In this document: piece after piece, positions 15,229 to 24,007 of the stretch
Numbering within the stretch: the first letter of the stretch is position 1
Layout of the letters: each line of letters opens with the position of its first letter
Source: an uncultured Clostridia bacterium
Lineage (GTDB): Bacteria > Bacillota > Clostridia > TANB77 > CAG-508
Assembly (NCBI GenBank): GCA_949077355.1
Contig: CARUQW010000022.1
Coordinates: 1 to 24,007, forward strand
Direction: 5' to 3'
DNA: 24,007 bases
The notes under the pieces: model-generated
Database searches by the model: none
What the model saw: only the letters and a program-made list of their open reading frames with translations
What the model was told of the DNA's origin: nothing
Position numbers and translations under genes: made by a program

Positions 15229-17511
15229 TTTTTGTTTCTATTTTATTTATATTAAAACCTTGTATGCTAATTGCCAACACTTGTTGAAGGAACATTTATA
15301 TTCTACTATATTTATATTAAAACAGATTATCAAACCACTTCCAAAGATTATCAAGCCAATATTTACATTCTACTCTACTTATATTAAAACACAGAAGCAA
15401 TACTAGAAACAATGTATAAATATAATTTATTTACATTCTACTATATTTATATTAAAACTATATTTTTTATTGTTATTCTTTAAACTTTAAATAAATTTAC
15501 ATTCTACTATATTTATATTAAAACAAAATTTATAAAATGTGATCCGAATTGCACGAAAGATTTACATTCTACTATATTTATATTAAAACTGCAAAATTCT
15601 TTTTTTTCATTTTCCGATAAATATTCATTTACATTCTACTATATTTATATTAAAACAGTCTTAAATTGCTATTTTAGGGTAAAATTTCAATATTTACATT
15701 CTACTATATTTATATTAAAACTGCCGTAGTATGATTACTGCTTTTAATAATTCTAAATTTACATTCTACTATATTTATATTAAAACATTGCTAAAAATAG
15801 CTGTATCGCCCCTTGGACTAAAGCATTTACATTCTACTATATTTATATTAAAACGGAACAAATATAACAGAGCTACCAGACAATTTAACAGTATTTACAT
15901 TCTACTATATTTATATTAAAACATCAGTTTGAATTAGCACAATTTAGAACAACAACTGCATTTACATTCTACTATATTTATATTAAAACGGCTTTTTGGG
16001 AGAGTAATTTTAGTGGAACATTTGAATTTACATTCTACTATATTTATATTAAAACCACAATTGTTTTACATAACATGTTATAATATGTAAAATTTACATT
16101 CTACTATATTTATATTAAAACTATATCCATATCGAACAAATAAATCAGCCATTTGGTCATTTACATTCTACTATATTTATATTAAAACCATAACTTTTCT
16201 CCTTATAGAGTGCCTTGCATTTGCTAATTTACATTCTACTATATTTATATTAAAACTAATTGTAGTAGCTTTTAGCTACTACTCTATTATGATTTACATT
16301 CTACTATATTTATATTAAAACCTTTGCTTTTACCCATTGTCCATTTCTTTTAACATATTTACATTCTACTATATTTATATTAAAACGTTCTACAGATAAA
16401 CAAAAAAGTGAAGTTTGTGCTAATTTACATTCTACTATATTTATATTAAAACCGAGAGCCGATTTTTTGGCTAAATATAAGAAAAATAAATTTACATTCT
16501 ACTATATTTATATTAAAACACAAAGGATACGATTCTAGAGTTACATACTCTAAATTTACATTCTACTATATTTATATTAAAACTTTTTATATAGTTCATT
16601 GTCAACAAAAGCAACTCAATTTACATTCTACTATATTTATATTAAAACTTGTTTCTTGTGTTACTTCTGCTTGTACCATTCGATAATTTACATTCTACTA
16701 TATTTATATTAAAACTTAATTCTAGCACATCTAGTTTAAGCAAGGAATTAAGATTTACATTCTACTATATTTATATTAAAACGAACAAAAAGTAGAAGGG
16801 GAAGAATTTAAACTGCAATTTACATTCTACTATATTTATATTAAAACTTTTCTATTTTTCTTATTTTTAGTTGTTTTTAAGTTATTTACATTCTACTATA
16901 TTTATATTAAAACGATTTTAATAATAATTGCAAAACACATAGCGATAAAAATTTACATTCTACTATATTTATATTAAAACAATACCTCATGTCAATAGCC
17001 ATTGTGGTTAAAGATATTTACATTCTACTATATTTATATTAAAACCGAAGGATAAGTTGAAATATACTTATCTTGTTTTTTATTTACATTCTACTATATT
17101 TATATTAAAACGGAAAAGATTGTTAATATGAGTTTAGCTCTTTCAAAATTTACATTCTACTATATTTATATTAAAACACAAGTGGGAAAAACGAGGATTA
17201 GTAACAATATGCGAATTTACATTCTACTATATTTATATTAAAACAGAACAATTACTACAAGAAATACATGAAAAAGAAAGCGATTTACATTCTACTATAT
17301 TTATATTAAAACAGGGTCACGATTGAACATATCATCAGAAATTCGATAATTTACATTCTACTATATTTATATTAAAACAAAAACAGACTTAGAAACAGCA
17401 CATACAGCTTCAGAATTTACATTCTACTATATTTATATTAAAACTTATTGCTATAAATGAAATAGTTACAGGAATTATCACATTTACATTCTACTATATT
17501 TATATTAAAAC
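15229..17511 (-). CRISPR. Type I-B CRISPR array, 35 repeats and 34 spacers
   Basis: The 30-bp repeat, read on the minus strand, starts GTTTTAATAT and ends GAATGTAAAT. Spacers are 34-38 bp. Repeats 4-35 (15429 to 17511) are identical as far as I can see. The low-coordinate end decays: repeat 3 (15361-15390) has two changes, repeat 2 (15294-15323) one, and repeat 1 (15229-15258) about six. This marks 15229 as the old, leader-distal end and 17511 as the leader side next to cas2. Minus-strand transcription gives crRNAs with the 5' handle ATGTAAAT, as in the related Clostridioides difficile I-B repeat. No spacer obviously matches another part of this window. Confidence 0.98.
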
Positions 17512-17697
17512 AGGTCCTACAAAAGCTCTTAGAAATTCAGGGATTCCATCTCCCTATCTGTCGATATATGAATTTTACTCTAAGAAAATTCAACTAAATT
17601 TCTTTAGAGTTACAAAAACGTAACTATCCCAATAAAAATTATCTCTGTCATATCCCCATGCTTTTTACCTGATAATACATCGACAGATAAAAAATTT
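17512..17697 (-). promoter_or_regulatory. CRISPR leader
   Basis: The 186-bp non-coding stretch between cas2 and the newest repeat is the expected place for the array promoter and the integration signals. It is unusually rich in inverted repeats: an outer pair (17555-17569 with 17675-17689), a middle hairpin at about 17577-17610 (ACTCTAA with TTAGAGT) and a short GTTAC/GTAAC stem just after. AGGGA/TCCCT flanks TTCCATC at about 17539-17555. A possible array promoter on the minus strand (TTGAAT, 17-18 bases, ATATAT-like) lies within it, but I cannot place it firmly. Confidence 0.7.
17555..17689. repeat. Imperfect inverted repeat bracketing the leader
   Basis: TATCTGTCGAT at 17555-17565 is perfectly repeated in inverse at 17679-17689; extension by four bases adds one mismatch (15 positions, 14 matching). 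The enclosed 113 bases hold further hairpins. It could be a paired binding site, a stem that isolates the leader transcript, or the ends of a 135-bp mobile element; I see no target duplication. Confidence 0.7.
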
Positions 17698-17982
17698 CTA
17701 CAAAAAATTAGAAGTTTTATCCTCCTCTATCATTCCTAAAAACTCTTTATCTAACCATCGTTGGCTTCGACTTTTAAAAACAATTACACTATCCTTATCA
17801 TCACGAATATAACGATTCAGTTCTGTTTTTAATTTTAACATTTGAGACTCTAATAATTCTCCTTCAAACACAGAGTTTTGAATGTGTACTAGATATTTTT
17901 TACAAATCTTATAAACATTTCTTAATACTTTTTGTCCTTCTTTTTCTTCTAGATTAATATCATAAACTAAAATCACATACAT
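17698..17982 (-). CDS. cas2: CRISPR adaptation protein Cas2
   Basis: A 94-aa ferredoxin-fold protein that dimerises and bridges two Cas1 dimers in the spacer-integration complex. It starts MYVILVYDIN, with the conserved aspartate at position 8 at the end of the first strand. VFEGELLESQ and DSVIVFKSRSQRW are typical Cas2 blocks. The start at 17982 is preferred over an ATG nine codons upstream because GGTGG precedes it and it begins one base after the cas1 stop (TAATATG). It is the last gene before the leader. Confidence 0.95.
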   Translation of the reverse strand: MYVILVYDINLEEKEGQKVLRNVYKICKKYLVHIQNSVFEGELLESQMLKLKTELNRYIRDDKDSVIVFKSRSQRWLDKEFLGMIEEDKTSNFL

Positions 17983-17983
17983 A

Positions 17984-18976
17984 TTACCACCACATTTTAA
18001 ACCCTTCATACGAAATATCTTCTGTTAAATATTTTATTAACTTATAAATTTCTAATCTAATTAGGTATTCATAACTCACTTCTCTTTTTAGCGTTTTGTG
18101 CATAATTGTTGTTTGCAATCTACTATCAATTTGTTTTGTGATTTCTTTTCTTGCTTTGTCTTTTATATAGAGAAAATTTAAATTTTTCTCAAAGTCCTTT
18201 TCTGTAATTTGCTTCTTATTTAACATTGAAAAAATTAATCTATCTGCAATGATTGGCTTAAATATCTCTGCAACATCTAAACATAAAGAAAATCTTCTTT
18301 CAGATGGTTCATGTAGATAACTAATAGTAGGATTTAATTGTGTTTTATAAATCTCACTTAAACACCTTGTATAAATTATCGTATTTACGTAAGAAATCAA
18401 AGAATTGATGGCATTATCTGGTGGATTTTTCACTCTTTTTTCGAATCCAATATCTTGATTAATTATGATATTCCATGTATCATAATATACTTTTCTAATA
18501 TTTCCTTCTATTCCCATTAACTCTTGTACATCCTTGCATAAATCAATTTGCTTTCTTAAGTAATCAATTTCTTTCATAAAATCTTTTACATCTTTTCCTC
18601 TATTATTATAATACGTCAAATTTCTATATATGTTATAAGAAGCTGCTTCAATAAATGCTTTTGCTATTTTTAACCTTTTTTCTTGATTCGTATATGCTTC
18701 TACTTGTTTAACAAGTAGTTTTCCTGATACCAGTGTTTCTTTAGGATAATAAGTTCCTGTATAAAAACCATAATAATTAAAGAAATGCACTGATATCCCA
18801 TACTTTCCTAAAAAATTGAGTAAAGTAGTATTAAAATCAAATTCAGTCATAACATAGATATCATCTACACGCTCAATTGGAATCGATTTTTTAGTATTAT
18901 CTTTGTATACAATTTCGAGTGTATTATCTTTTCTTTGTATTCTTCCACTTTTATATAAATAATAAGATTGTTTCAT
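17984..18976 (-). CDS. cas1: CRISPR adaptation integrase Cas1 (type I-B)
   Basis: A 330-aa metal-dependent integrase that inserts prespacers at the leader-repeat junction. Catalytic ligands are visible: Glu157 in GIEGNIRKVYYDTW, His222 in LHEPSERR and Asp234 in LCLDVAEIFKP. The N-terminal beta-domain covers about 1-85, the helical catalytic domain the rest. Length and motifs match type I-B Cas1. It lies 28 bases after cas4, with AGGAAGG upstream, and abuts cas2. Confidence 0.97.
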   Translation of the reverse strand: MKQSYYLYKSGRIQRKDNTLEIVYKDNTKKSIPIERVDDIYVMTEFDFNTTLLNFLGKYGISVHFFNYYGFYTGTYYPKETLVSGKLLVKQVEAYTNQEKRLKIAKAFIEAASYNIYRNLTYYNNRGKDVKDFMKEIDYLRKQIDLCKDVQELMGIEGNIRKVYYDTWNIIINQDIGFEKRVKNPPDNAINSLISYVNTIIYTRCLSEIYKTQLNPTISYLHEPSERRFSLCLDVAEIFKPIIADRLIFSMLNKKQITEKDFEKNLNFLYIKDKARKEITKQIDSRLQTTIMHKTLKREVSYEYLIRLEIYKLIKYLTEDISYEGFKMWW

Positions 18977-19004
18977 CTTCTATTCCTTCCTAATATATCA
19001 CATT

Positions 19005-19499
19005 CTAGCAAACATAGCATAAATCATAATAAGCACATTTCTTACATATTTTTTGTTCAATTGGTCTTGGAGGCTTTTCTTTGTTAGCAATTTCTTCTAT
19101 GTTTTTTATTACATTCTCTAATACTTTCTTATCCTCTTGCTCTAAAGCAATTTCCTTTGTTTCCCTTAGTAAGGGAAAATCTATTTTAGCTGTTACATTT
19201 TTTAGTCCTTTATTTTCTAGGTAATACATATAGTATTTTACTTGCCAAATCCCTGCTTCTTCGATTGCTTTTGTCTTTTTTACTTCATGTAAAACTGCTC
19301 CATTTTTAATAAAGTCTATATTTATGGTATTATCAATTAGTATATTTTTCTTTTCTCTTGTATAACTTGCCTCATCTAACGTTGTTCCAATTGCTACTAA
19401 TTCACTATTTTGTTCCATGCTAATTTCATTGGTAAAGTACCATAATTTTCTCTCACAAATAAAATAATAATACACCATTAATCCTGTTATGTTTTTCAT
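19005..19499 (-). CDS. cas4: CRISPR-associated exonuclease Cas4
   Basis: A 164-aa RecB-like nuclease with an iron-sulfur cluster that trims prespacers and helps select the PAM during adaptation. Cys15 and the C-terminal C152, C155, C161 form the cluster ligands (CKKCAYYDLC); an extra Cys164 is the last residue. The nuclease core shows NIDFIKNG and LHEVKKTK, with Asp, Glu and Lys of the RecB motif. It sits between cas3 and cas1, eight bases after the cas3 stop, as in most I-B loci. Confidence 0.95.
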   Translation of the reverse strand: MKNITGLMVYYYFICERKLWYFTNEISMEQNSELVAIGTTLDEASYTREKKNILIDNTINIDFIKNGAVLHEVKKTKAIEEAGIWQVKYYMYYLENKGLKNVTAKIDFPLLRETKEIALEQEDKKVLENVIKNIEEIANKEKPPRPIEQKICKKCAYYDLCYVC

Positions 19500-19507
19500 T
19501 TTTCCAC

Positions 19508-21712
19508 CTACTCATCAAAATATCCTGATTGTTTCATATCTTTCATAATTAGTCCTTTCCCTTGTAAAGTTTCTTTATCAAAATCATACTTATATCGTGT
19601 ACGATAAATATTACTTCCCTTATAGAATAATTCTTCACTATCATGAATAATATTTCGACTATATCTTACTCCTATTACATAATTTTTTATTTCACTTTTT
19701 ATTTCTATTTTTCTGCTTACTGATGTCTCTTTACTTTTTAATGCATTTGACCATTCTTCTATTTTTCCTTCTGCTTCTAATTGGTCAAAAATTTTGTCAG
19801 GTAGCAAATTAATATTTTGAATGTCTCTAAATTTATCATTAATTAATTTTTTTGGTAATTGATTTGGTATGATATCTTTTAAAAGATTAATTTCCCTTAT
19901 GATTATTTTATAATATTCTGAATCTTTCATTTTGGGATTTTTTTCTAAATCAAATATGTTATTTATCATTCTTTGTTTCTCTTGTTCTGTTAGATTCTGA
20001 TTGTTATAGTTTTTAATTTCCTTTATACTATAATCATAAATTTCTGCATCGATAATATATGGAACACCATTACGGTTATCTAGAATATATACATTGGGTT
20101 CTTCTTGTTGAAAATTTCTTTTTCGATAGACTCTTCCCATTCTTTGAAAAAGACTATCAATTGAACACATTTCGGTATATAGTATATCAAAATCAATATC
20201 AAGACTAGCTTCTACAATTTGTGTTGAAATCCATATTCCTTTTTCTTGATTTTTTTCATTGTCTCCAAATTCTAATATCTTTGCTTCTATTTCGTTTCTA
20301 TCATTTTTAATATAATGACTATGTAACAAATAAGAATTTTCCAATTTTTCATACAATTCTTGTGCTCTTTTCACAGTGTTTACAATTATTAGTACTTTTT
20401 TGTTTTTCCCTAATTCTTGTATTTTTTTTAAGTCAAATTCATTTTGTTCTAATACTTGTATTTTGTGTCTATTGGCAATATGTGGTGTGAATTCTTCTTC
20501 TTGTTTTTTATAGGGTATTTCTAATTTATCCATTATATTATATAAAAGTGGTGGAAATGTTGCGGTAACAATAGCAAATTTTCCTCCTACTTCTGTTATC
20601 ATTTTTAATCCCAATAAGATATACGCTAACATTTGTGGTGAATACATTTGGATTTCATCTAAAATCACTTTTGAGTAGCTTAATGTGGCTAATATTTCTT
20701 CATATCCTTGATAACGAAATACAATTTTAAATAATTGATCTACTGTTGTTATAATCAATGGTGAAGATAATCTTCTTGCTCTGTCATAACTGTTGATGTC
20801 AATATCTGCTTGTTCTTGGTAGTAGGAATAAGCATCTGAATGTAATAATAATGCTTTTTGGTATTGAATCTTATTTATAATTCTTTGATACATAGCATTA
20901 ATGGATACTTTCAATGGAAGCGTATAAAATGCTTTTTGTTCTCCTATCCATAATAGAGCTGCCTCTGTTTTTCCACTTCCTGTATAAGAAATTACAATTA
21001 AGTTTTCCTCTTGCTTTTCCATCATATACTTTTGTACTTCTCGGTAGTTATTTTGATACTTGGTTTTTGTTATTTCTTGGATTTTATCCCTTACTGTCTG
21101 TCCATTATCTCTGCATGTTTCTTCTACATTAACTCCTTCTTTATCTAAACTTGCTACATAGTCTAATTTATTTAGGATTCCTTTTATTAGGATATATCTT
21201 CTTTCCTTTAAGATTTCTTCATCTTTTTCTTCTAATATATATCTACCAATTGAATCTTCTGTTTTACTTAAATCTAAATCGAAAAAATTTCCTAGTGTTT
21301 CTTTTTGTTTGTTTAAATCTGCTAACGTTTCTTCTGTTATTTCTTTTCTTTCTCTTATATGATGATAATACACACTACTTATCAGAATTTTTGTATTCTT
21401 TCTACCAAATTTTTCTTCCATTTTATCTATATTGATCAAATGTGGACTTAAAAAATTATGTGGTATTTCTTCTCCTTCTATTTTGTCTTCTAATAATTCT
21501 TTTTTCAATTTCTGATATAATTTGTTTTGAAATTTAGTATTAATTTTTCCTATATCATGATATTTTACCGCATAATCTAATAATTCCCATTCCTCTTTTT
21601 CTAAAATAGATGGATAAATTTCTCTTAGCATTTGTAACTGATTTAATAAATCTTGTGTATGTTCTTTTATTGTCTTTTCTGGATTACTTTTGGCTAAACC
21701 TTGATTTTTCAT
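19508..21712 (-). CDS. cas3: CRISPR-associated helicase-nuclease Cas3
   Basis: A 734-aa effector recruited by Cascade to unwind and degrade target DNA. The HD nuclease domain is N-terminal, with H18, H52-D53 (YHDIGK), H85 and H117-H118. The SF2 helicase follows: Walker A SYTGSGKT (242-249), DEIQ box (352-355), TATFPP (383-388) and motif VI QRMGRVYRKR (523-532). All key residues are present, so it looks active. Length is normal for a fused HD-helicase Cas3 of type I-B. AGGAGG precedes the ATG and nine bases separate it from cas5. Confidence 0.97.
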   Translation of the reverse strand: MKNQGLAKSNPEKTIKEHTQDLLNQLQMLREIYPSILEKEEWELLDYAVKYHDIGKINTKFQNKLYQKLKKELLEDKIEGEEIPHNFLSPHLINIDKMEEKFGRKNTKILISSVYYHHIRERKEITEETLADLNKQKETLGNFFDLDLSKTEDSIGRYILEEKDEEILKERRYILIKGILNKLDYVASLDKEGVNVEETCRDNGQTVRDKIQEITKTKYQNNYREVQKYMMEKQEENLIVISYTGSGKTEAALLWIGEQKAFYTLPLKVSINAMYQRIINKIQYQKALLLHSDAYSYYQEQADIDINSYDRARRLSSPLIITTVDQLFKIVFRYQGYEEILATLSYSKVILDEIQMYSPQMLAYILLGLKMITEVGGKFAIVTATFPPLLYNIMDKLEIPYKKQEEEFTPHIANRHKIQVLEQNEFDLKKIQELGKNKKVLIIVNTVKRAQELYEKLENSYLLHSHYIKNDRNEIEAKILEFGDNEKNQEKGIWISTQIVEASLDIDFDILYTEMCSIDSLFQRMGRVYRKRNFQQEEPNVYILDNRNGVPYIIDAEIYDYSIKEIKNYNNQNLTEQEKQRMINNIFDLEKNPKMKDSEYYKIIIREINLLKDIIPNQLPKKLINDKFRDIQNINLLPDKIFDQLEAEGKIEEWSNALKSKETSVSRKIEIKSEIKNYVIGVRYSRNIIHDSEELFYKGSNIYRTRYKYDFDKETLQGKGLIMKDMKQSGYFDE

Positions 21713-21721
21713 TATTTCCTC

Positions 21722-22450
21722 CTATGCTAAAAATACCAAATCTTCTCCATCTGTGTTTATTTTTGTTCTCTTAAAAATAGTAGATTCTTTGCTAAAATGT
21801 CTGACTAATATTTGTTGTTCCCAAAATCTAATATTGGTTTTGGGATGAATCCCATATTTTTTATTTATTTTATAAATGGTAGAAATATCATTAGCATCTT
21901 TATCTTCTTGTGTAGCAATACAATCTAATGGCACATAGGCATCTTGTTTCAACTTATAGTCTTTTTCTAATACAGTTTCTTCTATTTCTACTATTTTTAC
22001 CTCTTCAATCACTAGCAAATCTTCTCTTCTGCCTAAACTTAAATATTCTTTTGGATTTTTTAGTCCTTCGTATATTTCTTCTATATTTTCTTCTTGCTTA
22101 GGCACTATATGAATGATTAACTCTACTTTTGTTAATAATTCAATATTAGCTGGTCCTGCTGTTAATCCCGTACTTTTTCCTTCTTTGCTGGTAATTTCTA
22201 TCGAATGTCTTGTTTTATCATAAAAACCTGGTTTAAACTCATATCTTGTATATAATTCATTTACTTTAGAATGATAACTTCCTTGTATGCTGATATCCAT
22301 ATCTACGTATTTTAGGAAACCACAAGCATTGTGTATCATTCCTATCACGGTTGAGTAAGGTGGTAGTGGATAACTTTCTTTGATTTGCATACTACTTGGT
22401 TTTCGATAAGATGCTAGTGTTTGTCTGGCAATTAGTTTAATTGCTTTCAC
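21722..22450 (-). CDS. cas5: Cascade subunit Cas5 (type I-B)
   Basis: A 242-aa RAMP protein that caps the 5' handle of the crRNA in Cascade. The N-terminus has ARQTLASYRKPSSMQIKESY followed by PPYSTVIGMIHNACG, the typical Cas5 start region in which the second element leads into the first helix of the ferredoxin fold. The later SLGRRED is also a family motif. The start codon is GTG, placed right after the cas7 stop (TAAGTG), with AGGAGG just upstream inside cas7. Confidence 0.92.
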   Translation of the reverse strand: MKAIKLIARQTLASYRKPSSMQIKESYPLPPYSTVIGMIHNACGFLKYVDMDISIQGSYHSKVNELYTRYEFKPGFYDKTRHSIEITSKEGKSTGLTAGPANIELLTKVELIIHIVPKQEENIEEIYEGLKNPKEYLSLGRREDLLVIEEVKIVEIEETVLEKDYKLKQDAYVPLDCIATQEDKDANDISTIYKINKKYGIHPKTNIRFWEQQILVRHFSKESTIFKRTKINTDGEDLVFLA

Positions 22451-23314
22451 TTAGCATTCCTCCTCTACTTCTTTAATAATTTCATTGAAAAATTCACTTA
22501 CTTTCATGGCATTTAAATTTTCTTTAATTTCGTCATTGTTTTGGAAAATTCCTTCTACAAAACCTACTTTTGTATTATTTCTAATGTTTTCGTCTGATTC
22601 GATAATGTCTTTTAATATTTTTGTTTCTATTTTATTTTTGTTTATTTTTATCCTATTTTCGAAAAATGGATTTTTCCTATCATAAATTCCTCCAATAGTA
22701 AATATCGGTGCTAGATTTTCTCTTCTTCCTTTAATATCTCTATATAAAAATTGAATTGTTTTTAATAATTCTTTTATTCTTTTCTTTTTTTCTTCTTCTG
22801 GTATTTCTATTTCTCCATCGACACCTACTTGGTCTAAGTCAATTGCTACTGTATAAGAATAGTAAGATTTGTGTATTTCACTTTGTGCAATTGAGTTATT
22901 TTCATTAATTCTTTTTGCCATTCCCATATTCGTCAAAAAGTCTGTATCAGCTTCGAATTCTTCTAATGAAATCGCATTGCTTAATCTTACTACTGCATTT
23001 CTGGTAACTGCTCCCTCTTTTTCTTTTGTTTTCATATAACCGAATAAATCGATTTCTGGATAGTTGTCAATGTTCGCATCTGGACTAAATTGGATTACTT
23101 TTTTGTCTCCTTTTCCCATTGGTTCTACTGGTGTATTGTTACATTTCATTTGTTCTACTATGTTATATCTTAATGCTTGTCTTGAGATATAAGAATAGGT
23201 GTTTCCATCCCCTCTTGTTAATTTTTTAAGAGTTGTTATGTTGTTATATCCTTCTCCATAATTAGCACTTTCTGCCTCAAATACCATTGTCATTGTCAAT
23301 CCTTTATTCTTCAT
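22451..23314 (-). CDS. cas7: Cascade backbone Cas7 (Cst2/DevR family, type I-B)
   Basis: A 287-aa RAMP protein that polymerises along the crRNA spacer. Typical Cst2/DevR features are the start GLTMTMVFEAESANYGEG, SYISRQALRYN (about 41-51), the segment EIDLFGYM, and GAVTRNAVVRLSNAISLE. The family is regularly annotated in Tneap-type I-B loci. It overlaps the end of the cas8 frame by 11 bases, with its AGGAGG inside that frame, so the two are translationally coupled. Confidence 0.94.
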   Translation of the reverse strand: MKNKGLTMTMVFEAESANYGEGYNNITTLKKLTRGDGNTYSYISRQALRYNIVEQMKCNNTPVEPMGKGDKKVIQFSPDANIDNYPEIDLFGYMKTKEKEGAVTRNAVVRLSNAISLEEFEADTDFLTNMGMAKRINENNSIAQSEIHKSYYSYTVAIDLDQVGVDGEIEIPEEEKKKRIKELLKTIQFLYRDIKGRRENLAPIFTIGGIYDRKNPFFENRIKINKNKIETKILKDIIESDENIRNNTKVGFVEGIFQNNDEIKENLNAMKVSEFFNEIIKEVEEEC

Positions 23315-23960
23315 TTTTATTTCCTCCTTCTACTTCTTTCTTCTCTAATTTTACTCCTAATCCATATAAATAAGAGTAGCCTAGTAATCTGAAATACTCT
23401 GGTTCTTTTAATAGAACTTTTATAGCTTCACAATTTGGCATTGGAATTTTTAAACTTCCATAAAAAAGTGTAAATAGTTTCATAAATTCTTCTATATTGT
23501 TGGTTTTTAATGCTCCTTGTAATTTGTAACTATAAGAATTTAATTTATTTTCATTTTCATTATGAGCAAAAAAATACTTTTTTAGCTTTTGTCCTTCTTC
23601 TATCATTTCGTCAATTCTTTCTTCTCTTTCTTTCAAATCTATCCCTCCTATACAATTTAATTGAATTAATAAAATATTTTTGATAACTTCTATATTCCTA
23701 TTTTCTTTCAATATTCTAGCGATTAAATAATATTGTTTTCTTCCTTCGATTAAATTGGTTAATACTTCCTGATATAAATTGCTGCCCAACAATTTTTTAA
23801 AATATTTTGTTGTTTCTTTCAATATTTCTAACTTATCTTTAGACAACATATTAAATTCATATTTTTGCTTGTCTTTTGCTCCTATTCTTTTGATAACTTG
23901 TATATTTCTTGGTTCATATTCTCCCCTTTTTTCATTAGCTAATTCATCCGTTTCTTCCAT
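23304..23960 (-). CDS. cas8b: Short Cas8b/Cst1-like protein (C-terminal part only)
   Basis: A 218-aa, largely helical protein in the cas8 position. The end (LQGALKTNNIEEFMKLFTLF, then KIPMPNCEAIKVLL and FRLLGYSYLYGL) resembles the C-terminal helical region of Cas8b/Cst1. Full-length Cas8b proteins usually have about 450-600 residues and an N-terminal region with paired CxxC motifs; neither is present. Two in-frame TAA codons lie just upstream of the ATG at 23960 and all frames close within the last 47 bases, so it is not merely cut by the window. No Shine-Dalgarno sequence precedes this ATG. It may be a truncated or split cas8, or a separate small-subunit (Cas11-like) gene. Confidence 0.6.
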   Translation of the reverse strand: MEETDELANEKRGEYEPRNIQVIKRIGAKDKQKYEFNMLSKDKLEILKETTKYFKKLLGSNLYQEVLTNLIEGRKQYYLIARILKENRNIEVIKNILLIQLNCIGGIDLKEREERIDEMIEEGQKLKKYFFAHNENENKLNSYSYKLQGALKTNNIEEFMKLFTLFYGSLKIPMPNCEAIKVLLKEPEYFRLLGYSYLYGLGVKLEKKEVEGGNKNEE

Positions 23961-23990
23961 AAATTAGACTAATTTAACTTACTTAATTCT

Positions 23991-23996
23991 ATTATA
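23991..23996 (-). promoter_or_regulatory. Possible -10 box before the cas8-like frame
   Basis: TATAAT on the minus strand, 30 bases before the ATG at 23960. The matching -35 would lie beyond the window end, so the promoter cannot be confirmed, and in such AT-rich DNA the hexamer may be chance. Confidence 0.3.
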
Positions 23997-24007
23997 TTTT
24001 ATCATAT

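Noticed and set aside
15731..15919. Open frame running through CRISPR repeats and spacers
   Set aside because: The frame is made of repeat units; it has no ribosome site and lies inside the array.

Overview
The window is AT-rich DNA with strong AGGAGG-type ribosome binding sites, standard stop codons (dinB ends in TGA) and many consensus sigma-A promoters with 17-base spacers. Together with the gene families present (DUF975, DUF4190, DUF6514-like, a type I-B CRISPR system) this points to a low-GC Firmicute of the class Clostridia, probably an anaerobe. I cannot name a genus from sequence alone.

Layout. 1-311: a two-gene tRNA unit (Gly-GCC then Cys-GCA) on the minus strand with its promoter. 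312-769: a 458-bp imperfect palindrome bounded by 10-bp direct repeats, inserted exactly between the topA terminator and the tRNA promoter. 770-8847: minus-strand housekeeping and accessory genes: topA, a DUF6514-like protein, a DUF975 membrane protein, a YgjP-type metallopeptidase, dinB, a large pilin-like/InlB-repeat surface protein interrupted by one in-frame stop, and a short-chain dehydrogenase. 8861-10275: a roughly 640-nt structured non-coding RNA with its own promoter, followed by a 189-aa membrane protein with a DxxxD motif. This pair matches OLE RNA and its partner OapA, and two GGGGACG-type repeats in opposite orientation flank the oapA gene. 10391-13485: a minus-strand operon of beta-propeller lipoprotein/anchored protein, DUF4190 protein, a 37-aa protein and thymidylate kinase. 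13547-15217: plus-strand dgt and a small Cys-rich protein, ending at a terminator. 15229-17511: a CRISPR array of 35 repeats and 34 spacers. 17512-24007: leader and a minus-strand cas operon.

How the parts work together. The cas operon reads cas8(C-terminal part)-cas7-cas5-cas3-cas4-cas1-cas2 and then the array, all on the minus strand. Interference genes (cas8/7/5/3) precede adaptation genes (cas4/1/2). The repeat, read on the minus strand, begins GTTTTAATAT and ends GAATGTAAAT, like known clostridial I-B repeats. Degenerate repeats sit at the low-coordinate end, so new spacers enter next to cas2. cas6 and the N-terminal part of cas8 are not inside the window.

The most notable items are the OLE RNA/OapA pair, the palindromic insertion with a reconstructable empty site, the single-stop interruption of the surface protein, the short cas8, and the nested inverted repeats in the CRISPR leader.
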